Shown here: piece by piece, positions 32,713 to 44,900 of the stretch
How positions within the stretch are numbered: the stretch's first letter is position 1
How the letters are laid out: every line of letters begins with the position of its first letter
Assembly (NCBI RefSeq): GCF_010093535.1
Contig: NW_022985178.1
Span: forward strand, 276,505-340,504
Origin: Lindgomyces ingoldianus
Lineage: Eukaryota > Ascomycota > Dothideomycetes > Pleosporales > Lindgomycetaceae
Length of the DNA stretch: 64,000 nucleotides
Reading direction: 5' to 3'
The notes under the pieces: model-generated
Told to the model about the DNA's origin: nothing
Databases searched by the model: none
What the model saw: the letters and a program-made list of their open reading frames with translations, nothing else
Made by a program: the position numbers and the translations under genes

Positions 32713-34738
32713 CTAAGCAAACAGCCCCCCGGCCACAACCACACTCCCCGCAAACCATGCCGGCCACCAAACAAGCCAAACTACGACCTGCGTCCATAGA
32801 CCCCAAACATGCCATCCCTCAGCCGCCTGCACCAACACCTCCACAATAGTTGCTCCCCAGTAGAGCGTCGCGGCTCGAATCACGACTAGCGGGTTTAAGA
32901 GAACGAGTAAGATTACCATCGTGGCGCTTAGCGATTTACGGTTTTTGGAGACGAACGAAGGGGGGATTTGAGGGGATTGAGTGGTTGGTGGGGTCTGTGG
33001 CGCAAGGGACCGCACGAACGTTAATGGGCTAGCGAAAATACCGACGAGGAAGGAGAGAGAGAAATTTAGGGTTGCGAGGGCGGAGAGGTACATTCCAAGC
33101 AGCAGAAGCGAGAAGCACTGTATCAACGTTGTTTCCTGTTCCGTCGGACAGAGGAATTTCGAAAGCAACAGGGCAGTGAGAACCGGGAGGGATGTTGTTA
33201 CTGCAGTTATAGTGTTGAATGCGAGACCAAGGTAGGGCTCTGAGGTGTTGTTGAAGATGTAGAGAGGCAGCAGACCCAGGAAATGGGATGCGAGGATGAA
33301 GGCAAGGGGGAGGAAGAGTTTACGTTCGGTTATTGCGAGGGACGTTGTTGGGATGAGAGCGATTGCGCCGGATTTTTCTGCGGCGGTCATGGAGTCCGGT
33401 TTTGAGGTCTTGGAGTCTGGGGATGCCTTTGGTGTTGCGGAGGCGGGATTTGGAGTAGAGACACCGCGGCCACTTTGTACCCATAGCGCGATGGATGTGA
33501 TGGTAAAGTTCACGGCGATTAACATTGCGCTGGGGAGATAGGTGCCAATGCTCACAAACCGGTTCGCTTGCATCAAGAGGTAGAAGAAGAAACTTTGATG
33601 TAGATGCTCGAGGAGGTTGTTCAAGCTCCTGAACAGTGATTCCACGGTTCGGCCGAGCGACATCTCATCATGCCAGCCATTGCCGACGGTTTGCAGGGTA
33701 ATGGCATCCACGTGATACGGGATGAAGCTGCTGTGCGGCCCGGAAGCATGACCGAGTCCTTGGCTAATCATGCCTCGAAGCATAGTTTGCAAGCGCTCTT
33801 GGTAGGAGTCGTCGTGCTTCCACATTCGTTGGAGCGTGCATCCGATGCCCATTTGTCCGCTGGCGATGGAAACAGCAGTGTTGAAGAGATCAAGATTTGG
33901 GAGCTGGCCGTTCACGCCGTCGTAGACGACGTGGAGTTTGTCGTAGCGGTGGCCCCAGGGTCCAGCGGGGTAGTCTATGGCGACGGCACCTTGAAGGGCG
34001 CCGCTTTTGATGGACAGGGGTTCAATGGAGGCTGGAGAGTAGGAGTCGTGGTAGGCATCAACCCAGGCCTGTGGTCCTGAGGTGCTGTCCCCGGAAACCA
34101 GGAATATGATGTCTTTGGACCACAACGACCATCTCTTGAAGTAGCGCGCGAGCGTTAAAACGAGGGCTACGCCGCTGTGGTTGACCTCATCAGCCATATT
34201 CCTCCATGCTCCAATCAAGACAATGGCTTCTGTGGCATCGGCGCGTGGGCCGTGGAGAATAGCGTAGACATTCTGGTTCGAGATATTGCGGCCCGAGGCG
34301 TGGTATTCGTACTTCTGCGTGGCGACTTTCAGATTGCTTGAACGGAAGATGTCGCCTAAGCGCTGGGTCCTCCTATTTCCATAGTCAGTGTTTGCCTTAA
34401 GCTTCAATCAATTTGTTGATTCCATACTCTTGAACGGACGTATCTACTAATGCTGCAACCTCATGCCTGTACGCCCTGAAGATGTTGTGCTCGCTGCCGG
34501 TGAAGTACGTATGCACCTGTCCAGGCAATAATGCATTCTCCGACACATAAGTATTCCGCGAGTACTCATTCAACGGCAGGACCAGCAACCAGACTACTCC
34601 AACGAGAATGCATAGCGCGGAGAGGTAGGGGGGCAACTTGAGGATGCGAGGATCTCTCCGGAGCGCCAGTAACGTAGCTACCACAAATCAGCTACTCTCA
34701 ATAACTATACGTCGAAAATACTTACAAATCAGTGCCAT
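32713..34738 (-). CDS. GAA1: GPI transamidase subunit Gaa1
   Basis: Component of the ER GPI-transamidase that attaches GPI anchors to proteins. Exons: 34738-34726 (13 nt), 34677-34428, 34372-32713; 640 aa. N-terminal membrane helix LSALCILVGVVWLLVLPL, then the large lumenal M28-peptidase-like domain (YEYHASGRNISNQNVYAILH, GPRADATEAIVLIGAW, WSKDIIFLVSGDSTSGPQAW). At least five or six C-terminal helices follow (YLPSAMLIAVNFTITSIALW, LFLPLAFILASHFLGLLPLY, LLLLGMYLSALATLNFSLSF and others). The metal-ligand residues of true M28 peptidases are not evident, as known for Gaa1. The first coding exon has only 13 nt (MALI plus one base). The second intron (55 bp, CTGAC branch) is needed to pass from SVQE to RTQRLGDIF. 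Confidence 0.94.
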
Positions 34739-34907
34739 ATCCTCAACACCCTCTCAGCATTCTTCGTGGGGTTGCAGCTTCGAAGCTTCTACGTTGGTCG
34801 GTGGTGCTTCTCACTAGCGTCAAATCCCCGACCCCAGATTTCGCGACCGCGATCCGCGCCTCGAAGACACCTTTCCATCCAGGCATCCTGAAGGCTGTGT
34901 CGCCGCC
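34739..34907. promoter_or_regulatory. Short divergent promoter (GAA1 / RBD2)
   Basis: 169 bp separate the start codons of two ER/Golgi membrane-protein genes, so the promoter is shared. Confidence 0.5.
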
Positions 34908-36003
34908 ATGCCGTCGTTCCCCCAGCTTAATCCCCTGCGACTCCGCTCATACATACTCAGACTGCCGCTATGTACGCGGGTTCTCCTTTTTGTCATGGTG
35001 GCGCTTTGGGGGGCGACGATTCCTTTTACCTGGTTGAGGCAGTGGGCGGCATTGGTGCCGGATCAAGTGAATTTGGCGTCTAGTATGTGCATTCCTTTCT
35101 TCAATATACGTTGTTCGCATTCCACTCAGAAATTATATCACTTGAGAATTCTTGCGCTGATAATATATGTTTCCGCAGTGTATCGTCTGAACACTTTTCC
35201 CTTAATGCACCTGGGTTTCCTGCACATGATATTCAACATATTAGCTCTCACGCCTCTTCTCGAGAGATTTGAATCGGAATTTGGGACACTGGTCACGTTG
35301 GCGTTGTTTACTGGGCGTAAGCACAGATTGAAGCTCCGTGAGAAGACATGGAATTGACGAAATGATAGCGTTCGGGACATTGCCAGGGGGTATATACATA
35401 CTGTTGGAAAAGGGTATACTTAGAAGTAACACCACCGTCATGGGCGCGAGGTACACTATTCCCATCGTTCTGGAGATTATGGTTGGATGCTGACAAGGAC
35501 AGTATCTGGGTCTTTCTTCTCCTTGCCTCGGAGGCGCTGAAAACGCATAAAGCGAATCCAAACTTTAGGTATGGAGCCCATCGTGCTTTTAAACCTGCAC
35601 GGCTCATAAACAGTCCCAGCATCGGCCCCTACAGAATCCCAACTTGGACGACCCCCCTCATCCTTGTCTTCATCATAAGCTTCATCGTCCCTAATGTTAG
35701 CTTTATTGGGCATTTATGCGGCGCGGGAATCGGATATCTATGTACGCTCTTGCACTCGGGTTCCCATTTCCTGTTTCTAATCCTAATCTCATGATAGGGG
35801 CTCTCGGCTACATCAAATTCCTTGTACCCCCAGAAAAGATCCTCCGCTGGGTCGAAACCAAACTCAACCTCCTCGGTCGCCTCCCACACTACGTATCCGT
35901 CGACCAAAAGACCTACGGCCGATACGGTGTCTTACCGACTACCGCAGTGGGCTTAGGTTCGATACCTCGGAGTCCGGAGACGGGACAGCGGCTTGGACCA
36001 TAG
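34908..36003 (+). CDS. RBD2: Rhomboid-family intramembrane protease Rbd2
   Basis: Five exons (34908-35082, 35179-35316, 35369-35450, 35503-35741, 35798-36003) encode 279 aa. Six hydrophobic helices are visible: VLLFVMVALWGATIPFTWL, MHLGFLHMIFNILALTPLLE, LVTLALFTGPFGTLPGGIYI, WVFLLLASEAL, TPLILVFIISFIVPNV and FIGHLCGAGIGYLWGLGYI. The catalytic Ser is in VMGASIWVF, with its codon split by intron 3; the catalytic His is in FIGHLCGAG. This dyad marks an active rhomboid. Rbd2 of fission yeast and Aspergillus acts in Golgi cleavage of the sterol regulator SREBP; that role is inference here. The hydrophilic C-terminal tail is short. Confidence 0.93.
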
Positions 36004-37320
36004 CATAGTTAGCTAGTATCTCAGCTCATATGTACAGTAGGAGTTTATAGGCGTTTGTCCTAATTGAAGGGTTGGATTGGAGTGGAATCTCGCATTGTGT
36101 GGCATAACTTGGACATATTCATCGTGCGGGTTTAGGCGTTTTCCGAAGATCTTGGGGAAAAGTTCAGTCGGGGGGGACTTGTTGGGTGTTGGAATGTATT
36201 CTTATGGGTAGTGCAGCGTGTAGTCGTTGGCGTGTATTGTATGTAGAAGTGCCTTGCAGAAATTCCCAAAACCTCCTGCTATTACCCCTAGTGCATTCAC
36301 CACAACCATATAAAACCATGCTTCTGATCCAAGGGTCTTGCAACCATTTTTATGCAGAAAGAAAGATAATGATTGTATACCAGGCTTGGATTCTGTCTCC
36401 TGCATGCGAACTTGACTCAAAACAAGATATTCTACATCCTCCAATCACATCGCTAGCTCCTCACAATTCATTTTTCAAAATCCCCCAGCTCCATCCAATC
36501 ATCGAAATTCAAGAATCGAAACCCAGCCACTCCATCGGCTCCTTCGCCCGATGTCAAAGCACCCGCAGCCCCACTCACAAGTCTCATTTACTCAACCCCA
36601 TTTTAGTCTGTCCTTATTGCCGAATTCACAGCTCTATTGACATATAGAATATATTTACTATAATTTTCAAATTAGCCATCAAGCAAATAAATCAAGTCTC
36701 CTTGGTGTAGTTGGTTATCACGTGGGTCTCACAGCTTTCATACTATGACTGTTCTCAGCAGCAGGAATCCCAAGGCCGCCAGTTATCATCCTTTTGTGAC
36801 ATTTTTTGCGTGCTTGAGTGAGCGGAAGCTACATCGATAGGGTTGGAAGATGTCGGCGATTTTTTTACTACAGGAAAGGATGATTGTTTCTTTCCCGTTG
36901 CATGTTTTGTGTCCCTCTGAACTAATTAGGGAATCCAGAAGTGCGGGTGGAAGGGAGGATTTCTTCTCCTTCTACGGATCCGTAGGGCCCTTGCAGTTTA
37001 CCTGAGTAGTCAAATAATCTTTTTTAAACTTTAAATTTACTCTACCTTGTAATAGCTAGAGGTTCAAATAGCCTTACACTTGTCCTACATATATATGCTT
37101 ATGTCGTTGACTCTCCTCTTTATATTCTGATTCTAGCAATTCCTCACAGTTCAGTCCCCCGGTCTCTTCTCTCGTGTTCTCCGAAATCCTCACCCTGGAA
37201 ATACGTCCACATATCGTTACATGCAATTAAACCACTGCAATAAAGCGCGGCTAGTCATTTAGGGGAGACGTTTCATGCGACAGGATATGTGAACATGCTC
37301 CTGCTTCTATGTCGAGATAT
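36004..37320. other. Gene-poor AT-rich intergenic region
   Basis: About 1.3 kb downstream of RBD2. Only weak open frames (36186-36647 plus) without domains occur, and AT-rich stretches lie at 36640-36690 and 37010-37110. Nothing further is supported. Confidence 0.45.
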
Positions 37321-37863
37321 CTATGCCTCCAGCACAGGACGAACCGCAATAACGGATTCAGCATCCAAGTCGTCACCCTCTTCCTCAATATCGACAGCGG
37401 TCCAAACGGAGATTATTGATTTGACAGTCTGTGACAAATTCTCAGGCACCTTATTCCTCCCCTTGGTCTTTCTCCTGTCCTTCAATATCATACCATCCGT
37501 AATGTCAGTGTCCTGGAATTGTGTCATATCCTCTATCTCGAACGTATGTCTCGCGTCGTCTAGCCGATTTATTGCTTCGTGGATTCACTTCGAGTTTGCG
37601 TCCTGTAGACCCAGAATCGACATAATCGTTTGGCGCTTCCTTGTGTCATTGACCCATCCATTGGGGCACCCCATGAGTGCTGATATCCACACCCTTGTAC
37701 CTGACTCGTCGCTGGTTCGGGTCTTTTGGCCTAGCGGATATCTCCCCCCCTCCTCATGCTGGATATCACTAGTGGTGGCCTTACTTGAATCATTACCGCG
37801 GCGGTTCCCCCGCCTCTGCTGATAATTTTGTTTTTTTTGCAGGCTTTCTTGCTCCCAGGGCAT
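37321..37863 (-). pseudogene. Possible gene relic interrupted by an in-frame TGA
   Basis: A continuous frame runs from ATG 37863 through basic, Gln/Arg-rich sequence (SLQKKQNYQQRRGNRRG) and TRKRQTIMSILGLQDANSK to a TGA at about 37587. It then continues in the same frame with IHEAINRLDDARHTFEIED and an acidic tail ending at 37321. No intron of usual size removes the stop in frame. A TGA replacing TGG (Trp) would fit a G-to-A change. I cannot name a family. Confidence 0.4.
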
Positions 37864-40294
37864 TGTTCGTGAAATTGCTCTGATATTGACTTTCTCTTGC
37901 CGTCAAATGCCCTTACTTCGTCAAGGGTAGGACTCGAGGTGAGCTTAATCGGACTGGGTGGAATAGCTCCTTTGGTTTATAGAAAGGTTGAAGAATTTAC
38001 AACGCTTCGCGTATGATCGGTTGGAAGTCGAGGATGCTCTACCAGTTTCCTTCCGGGACACTGAATAGTTGACTTCACCCGTGTTGCCCTCCGTCCGCCT
38101 CGGCAGTGGCGGGGAGTGGAATGCGATTAGTCTTTTACGTGCCCTATATGCTGATAGTCATGAGCAAAATAGCGTTGACAAGGGGGCAGGCGCATTCAAA
38201 GCAGAATATCTTACATTTAGTCAAAGCCCACATGGGCTGTTCCGAAATCAGGCCAGAAATCAGTGGATCGGACTCAATATCATTGCCATAGTCCGTGGCT
38301 ATCTTATCATTTATAGCTCCCGAATTTAGAACCATGAACCTCGATGGTAGCCGTACAGCGTGTACATCTTCCTCTTCCTCCTCTTCCTCCTCTAGAGGAA
38401 CACTGCCCTTGAATCGATGAAACGGAGAACTCCTCTCTGCAGGTTGCGCACAATATGCGTTACAGAAACGATGACCCAATCTTTCGCTAAAATTGTCGAG
38501 TGTTGGAGGGCCGAATGAAGCCACATTATATGGCCCCCCGACGGAATGGGTCCTTCCTGAACGGATGATGTAGTTGATAGGCCTCTTTGTGTTGGCATCA
38601 TGGCTTGCTGTGGCTGTGGGACCAGTGCCGCTGGAAGGAACCCTGGAGGAGCAACTGGTGACCTCTGCAGTATGTGAAGCCCAGTGGAGGAGGCTTAGTA
38701 AGTAGACTATGTAGGTGAGCACCCTGTGCAATGGGAGCAGTAGCGGGAGCAGCATTCTCAGAACTTACAGCGCGGATAGTGAAAGCCTGGCAGCGACAAA
38801 GGTTTGGGACGACTCTCTTCGCCACGAAGTGCTCTGCCATCTCGACCGACCACCCTTCATTGCTCCCTCGAAATACGGAACCTACTCTCCGTAATTGTAG
38901 TGTGAAGTTTTCCTGGGCGGACGTCTCAGATGGGTACGATAGCTGCCAGGTGACCAACTGCCACGCCTCTTCTACCTATTCCAATATGATGGCTGTAAGA
39001 CATAGAAGTAGTAGTCTAGTGGTGTCAGTGAGAATTTTGCCTTTATCCTTATGTGCTAAGGTCACCCACGATACAGCCCTAACCCCAGGATCCGTAGGCG
39101 GTGGAGGTGCCGCGGCTGGGTGAGTCCCTGAAGCCCCAATTAGAAACATTTAAGAGGCTGTCCCAGAAAGCGGATCAGTTCTAGTGCTGAAGTTCAGAGA
39201 GCTTCAGGTTGCGTGGGCAAGTATTGAACAAGGGAGGAACAACCCTTCGTGTCGCCGATGCGCCACGAATGTCTAAGAGAACCTGCAGTAAAAAATCATG
39301 CGGCATCGCGGAAACTGATGTGCATAAATATGAGCGGTATGGGCATACTAACCGCTACTCGTTAACTGGAGACTTCCCCTTCCCTCTCACAATTTTCGGG
39401 CTCGACATCGTCTGCTGAGAAAGCATTGTCCATGTGAAAAGCTGTTCCTATCTTCTAACCCTCCACCCTCAGCAACCTGTTGGGCGGCCGTAATAGACAG
39501 CCCACGATAACCCTTGACAAACTCACGGCTGTCTTCCCCGGCCGCAGTTTGATTAGCACGGGCCGGCGCAACACGGATCTCCTCTCTAGCTCTGTAGGTG
39601 CGGCGGTTTGCATCGTGAATATTCGTCTTTCCTATTATGAGCGTGCCTTTGAAGATGATGTGTATTGGCGCGGTGGTGGCTGTGGGGATTGAGAACACCG
39701 TATTCGGGAGTAGTCAGCCGGGGTCTACGGAAAGGGGGACAATGAAGTTACGGAGGTAGGTATTTAGTGTTGATGTATGGGTATTTGATGCTGACTGCTC
39801 TCTGCTCGTTGTCTGTGAGTGGACGAGCGTACGTGTAGGATGGCATTCTGAGGAGGACTTTGATAAATATGATGTCATTGGAGTTCAAATTGAAAGGCAT
39901 TACGATGGTTTTGGCGGTTTCGTAGAAGAATTGCACCGAGGAACGACTAGAATGGCTCTGTCCGGGGAGTGTTCTGTCTATCTTAATAGAATTATGTGGG
40001 GACTTGGACTGGGACATTGTTCGACGAAGATGAATCGGCATGGGAAGGGTCTCTGGGCTGACACAACTGTGAGAACTTGCCCTCTGTCGGCATTGAGACC
40101 TTAGAAACTTGCTTCCGTTCGATCTGTTTAGAAGCGATCATTGCTGAATCGTGGCTCATGAATGAAAAAGGAATAGGAAGTAAACGAAACACTATCAAAA
40201 GGTTCCAACAATGTTGAACAGCACATACCAGATCATCTGACTGCATCGAAAAATTCTCTATTGAGTGGGGTATCCTGAAAATCAAATCTTACTT
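37864..40294. other. Degenerate region without a confident gene
   Basis: About 2.4 kb with overlapping open frames on both strands. Minus-strand pieces at 38755-38144 (containing a run of eight Glu codons at about 38362-38397), 38957-38598, 39698-39387 and 40041-39748 show partial coding character. I could not join them into a gene. Possibly one or more decayed or lineage-specific genes; the promoter-distal end of the RMD1-type gene lies at 40295. Confidence 0.35.
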
Positions 40295-41756
40295 TTATCT
40301 CGTTCCTTCTTTGACAAGCTTCTCTAGGTACTGCCGCAGCAAAGACTCAGTACTCTCGGGGTCATCTCGTTCCTGTACATCCTTCCAATGGCGGTAGAAC
40401 TCCAGAACTACCTCGACAGCGATGAGGGCGATGATGGCCCATTCTAGGCGTAGACCATGTTTTTCGCTGAGCGATTCCCTGAGTACGCTAGCAATTTCTT
40501 GCGCAAATCCAATCTTCTCGTTCAAAACTTTGATGCGGACACCTACGTCTAGCGCACGGCCGACTTGGTCGTAGTACTCTCCAAGGCCAAGCTCGTGGCG
40601 GCTGTCCCAGAAGATGTCCGGGAGTGAGTCAGTGAGCTCGGAGTATAGGTTGAGCTGGGCCCGAATGCTGAGAAGCTCGCCGGTCTTTCGCAGAATGAAG
40701 GAGCGGGTGAATGGGAGGTTCTTGCGTCCGAGGGGGATATTCTCGCCTTTTGCAAGCATGGTTGGAATGGACCGGGTTGAGTACTGATACGCACTGAGCA
40801 GGCTTTCCAGTACGGCTAGTTTTGTTGACCTAGCCAACCCAGAGGAAAATGCGATTTTGGCAAGGACGGTATCGACCTCATGCCGCTGTTCCATGTCGTC
40901 TGTTCTAAGCTCGTTTTGAGTTCGAACGGTAGACTCGTCACGAGAATCAGGCTGGTCGCTTTCAGCCTTGGTGCCCAATATAATGGTATCACCAATGATT
41001 TCGCTACTCTCTTTCGATGAATCCTCCAGGTAATCTAGATCCTCCGTTTCCAAGAGTGCTAGGTGAGATCCTTCTGCTGCCGCTGGTAAGACCTTGTTGA
41101 TCAAGGCCAATGCCTCTCGCTCCCGCACGTTCCACGTCACTACAGTCCCGGAGGGAAATATGAAGACATCTCCTCGTTCTGGGGCGTCCTTGACCTCGGA
41201 CGGCCTTTCAGTGGTCTGAACGTGAATGACTTGAGGATAGAGCCCAGTTTGGAAGGGGTCGAGCTCGTATCCTTGAGCTTTGATCAATCGAGAAGCGGTA
41301 GCGATGTTATATTGTTCTGCGGTGCAAAACGCTGTCACAGTCTGCTCAATGCATTAGCTCTGGGCTAGACTGCAAGAGTTCAGTGCCCACCTTTGTGTCA
41401 ACGTCTGGGTCAACGAACCGCTTGTTTCCCCTTCCCTTTACGAATCCTCTTGATCTTTGCGCCTCCACAGCGACTCTTCTGAGCGACGATGTTTTGGTAG
41501 CATTTTTCCGGGGCCCTTTTCGTTCTGGCATCTGGGTGTCATCTTTTGAGATTGTTTCACTATCTGGCTCCTGCTTCTGAAAGATGTCTGCCCTCTTATA
41601 TGCAAATCCTGTGGCACTGAACGCTCGCAGTGGGTATCCGTGCCACCGTGATTGCCCACGGGACACTCGGGACGAGGTCCGGAAGAGAGACGCTCGCAGC
41701 GCTGGTGCAAGACTCTTAGTCACGCAATTAGCAGCATTAGATCGAAGAAGATTCAT
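40295..41756 (-). CDS. Mitochondrial Rmd1/RMND1-family protein (DUF155)
   Basis: Two exons (41756-41391 and 41341-40295, 49-bp intron) encode 470 aa. Start at 41756 (MNLLRSNAANCVTKSLAPAL) gives an Arg/Ser-rich mitochondrial presequence; the longer frame from 41936 would mask it. The DUF155 domain covers about residues 125-430: TVTAFCTAEQYNIATASRLI, GDVFIFPSGTVVTWNV, KIAFSSGLARSTKLAVLE, ELLSIRAQLNLYSELTD, PDIFWDSRHELGLGEYYDQV. A single C-terminal membrane helix is EWAIIALIAVEVVLEFY. Human RMND1 and yeast relatives are inner-membrane proteins needed for mitochondrial translation or ribosome positioning. A Glu/Asp-rich insert (about 205-265) separates two conserved blocks. Confidence 0.92.
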
Positions 41757-41994
41757 CGCCAGGTGAACAAGCCTTTGAGCATCGTGCTCACGTAGAGGCC
41801 AATTGACGATCGGGTGAGCAGAAAGATCAATGCAGATCCCGGGAGGTGCTGGACTTTCTGCAGCCTTCCGAGGGCTTGGCACAACGACATCATTGGGCTT
41901 CAGATCGCCAGAACATCTCGACTCAAGCTTCAACACTCACCCTCCCGGAGCTTCGCAGGCCCCCACCACACATACCGCAGCCCATGCATCCAGC
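41757..41994. promoter_or_regulatory. Divergent promoter (RMD1-type / VPS41)
   Basis: 238 bp between the two divergent starts. No specific motif can be assigned. Confidence 0.45.
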
Positions 41995-44900
41995 ATGGCT
42001 GCGGAGTCGGACGAACACGAGTCGAAAGCGACCACCTGCGATGAGCCTCTGCATCGGCGCGTGGTGAGCAATGGCAAGGAAAGCACCGACCAAGACTCCG
42101 AGGACGAGGGGGAGGATGAGGACGAGGCGGAGGAGGAGCCGAAGCTGAAATACACTCGTCTGACGGGGAATCTGGGTCCGGTGTATCGGAACGGAGACGC
42201 GACAAGCACATTCATGGTCGCTGGAGATAAAATGGTATGGCGCAATGCGCTCCAGGCTCCAAGAGCTCTCAAATCCAAGTTTGCATGCTGAGTTCTAGGT
42301 AGATTGTAGGTACGCATAATGGCAACATCGTAAGACACGCCCCCCACCCCCCCGAAGCTTCCCAGAGAGCTAACAAGAGCAGCACGTGCTAGCCATCCCG
42401 TCCTTCCAACCTCTCCGAAACTACAATGCCCACCCGTCCGCCTCGGTGACTGCGCTATCTGTTTCGCCGTTTCCGCCGCCCCTGCCTACTGCCCCCTCCG
42501 GTGTATCCAGCAGAGCCGCCGAGCGACCAGCTACTCCCCAGAAACAAGCGCCTTCGTCAGGCCCCAGTGCCGTCTCTCCCCAAAGACCTCGCCAGCCCCC
42601 TGTTCCAGCCACGCCTTCGAATCAAATCTATATTGCTTCTTCGTCAATAGACGGTCATGTCTGTGTGTCATCGCTAGTAGACCCCAAAGACGTAACGCTT
42701 CGCAACTTTGCCCGACCCGTCCAAGCCGTCGCGCTGTCACCCGAGTACAAATCTAACCGATCATACCTCTCTGGAGGCCTGGCCGGAGAACTAATACTTA
42801 CCACAGGCGGCCAGGCAGGTGTACGGTCCACTGCGAATACGAGCCAAGCTGCAGCTGCCGCCCAGGGATGGCTGGGAGCCATTGGGCTGGGAGGAAACTC
42901 CGGGAGAGATACCATTCTGCACTCAGGAGAAGGGACCATTAGCACCATCAAGTGGTCCCTGTCTGGGCAATACGTCGCATGGGTTAATGAGCATGGCACT
43001 CGGATTATGCGAACGAATCTGCAGCTTGAGAGCGCAGATTCAGACTCAGCATGGAAAAGGATAGGCTTCATCGACAAACCTAATCGCCGGGCCTGGGAGG
43101 ATATGGCCAGTGTGTGGAAACCCCGCGTTGAGTGGGTAAATGACCAATGGCTGGAGTCTGACGATGACTCCATCATTAGCTTGAATAGCACCCACACCGA
43201 AAAAGTTGACTCGACTCTGCCCCACCAAAGAGTAGATAAGCAGCGGAATGGTACCAAGAAGAAGAAAATTGAGAAGCTTGTTGTCGGATGGGGAGACGCG
43301 GCCTGGGTGGTCCACGTGAATCCTGGTAGGACTGGCGTCGGACGAGATGTCGGTGAGAGATCGGTTGGCAGCGCCGAAATCATCCATTTGTTCGTTTATT
43401 CCCCTAATTATTATAAACCTCACTTGACTGACAGATTGAACAGCCTTCGATTCGACGATTGTATTGTTTCTGGCATTTCGCTTTATACCCCATCTTTGCT
43501 TCTTGTTCTTGCTTATCGGACCTGCGACGATGATGACAATCCGATCACTGAGGCTGAGACTACCCCAAGACGTGGAATGCACCGGCGGCCCAACGGCCTC
43601 TCCCCTGAGCTAAAGTTGATTGATGCTGCAACATCCGACGAAGTCGAAGTAGATGCGCTAAGTGTCAGCAGATTTGAGAGTTTATCTGCTGCCGACTACC
43701 ATTTGAGCACTCTGTATGTGCCGCATCCGAAGACCATGACGCCTGCACAACGGAGTGCACTAGAGGCATTAGGAGGAGGTATTTGGGATGCTGGTGTAAG
43801 CGCAGCCAGAATATTCAGTTCTGGAGCCAGTATGGTTAGCATACCAAGCAGTGGAGATCTGAAAACGGGACATTCAGTGTCTTCTACGAGCGCCGGAAAT
43901 GCATCGACATCTTTTCCAGGCAAAAGACATTTGCAGATCCACCCAAACACTGCTACTGCTGGACTAAAAGTATTCATTCAGAGCCCTTATGACTGCGTAT
44001 TGGCGGTCAAGCGCGATCTTACGGATCACTTCAATTGGGAGCTAGAGCATGAAAATTTCAAGGACGCATGGGAGCTCCTTGATGACCACCCTGAGATTGT
44101 CACGTCATCTGCTCAACCAGCACCGGAAGCATCCCCCGCAAGCACCCCATCAAAGAAACAAGGAAGTCTGCAGGATTTCTTCGCGGACGAAAGCGCATCA
44201 CAGACCACGATTTCTGCTCCCCGGGCAAATCACAACTCTGCTGTCGAGAAAGAGAAGCGACGGATTGGTGATCTTTGGGTACAGCAGCTAGTAAACGCAA
44301 GAGACTGGAAACAAGCGGGGAAAATCGCCGGTCGTGTCCTAGGTACCTCGATGAGGTGGGAGCATTGGGTTTGGAAATTTGCCCAAGCAAATCGCTTTGA
44401 CGAGATTGCGTCTTACATTCCTACAAAGCAGATGCATCCACCACTACCATCTCTGGTGTATGAGGTGGTCCTTGGCCACTACATTATTCACGATCGAATT
44501 CGCTTCAAGCACCTGCTTGAGGACTGGGATCCTGAGCTGTTCGATATCGACAGCGTGATTGAGGCGATCAAGAGCAAACTATCCGCAGGCGATGTCACCG
44601 AGGACTCGATCGAAGGAAGTGACCAAGGCCGAGATTGGCGAATACTCCAAGATGCACTTGCTAAGCTGTACCTTGCCAGTGGCCATCAAAGAGAAGCGCT
44701 GCGATGCTACATTCGACTGCAGAATGCGGACGCAGCCATGTCTCTCATCAGCGAGTTCCACCTTGTGGAAGCGGTTCGAGATGACATTCCAGGCTTCATA
44801 CTACTTCGAGTATCAAAAGAGCAGATGGAGTCAGCTCCTTTGTCGGAACTTGAAGAAGCCTCGTCCGAAGCTGTGCACGTTCTGGTCGACGAAGCGTGTC

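Noticed and set aside
37289..37822. 177-codon open frame on the plus strand
   Set aside because: It is antisense to the minus-strand relic, has transitions between hydrophobic and Ser-rich runs typical of an antisense shadow, and no domain.
38144..38755. 203-codon minus-strand frame with poly-Glu
   Set aside because: The N-terminal half is low-complexity, no domain is recognised and no splice model links it to neighbours.
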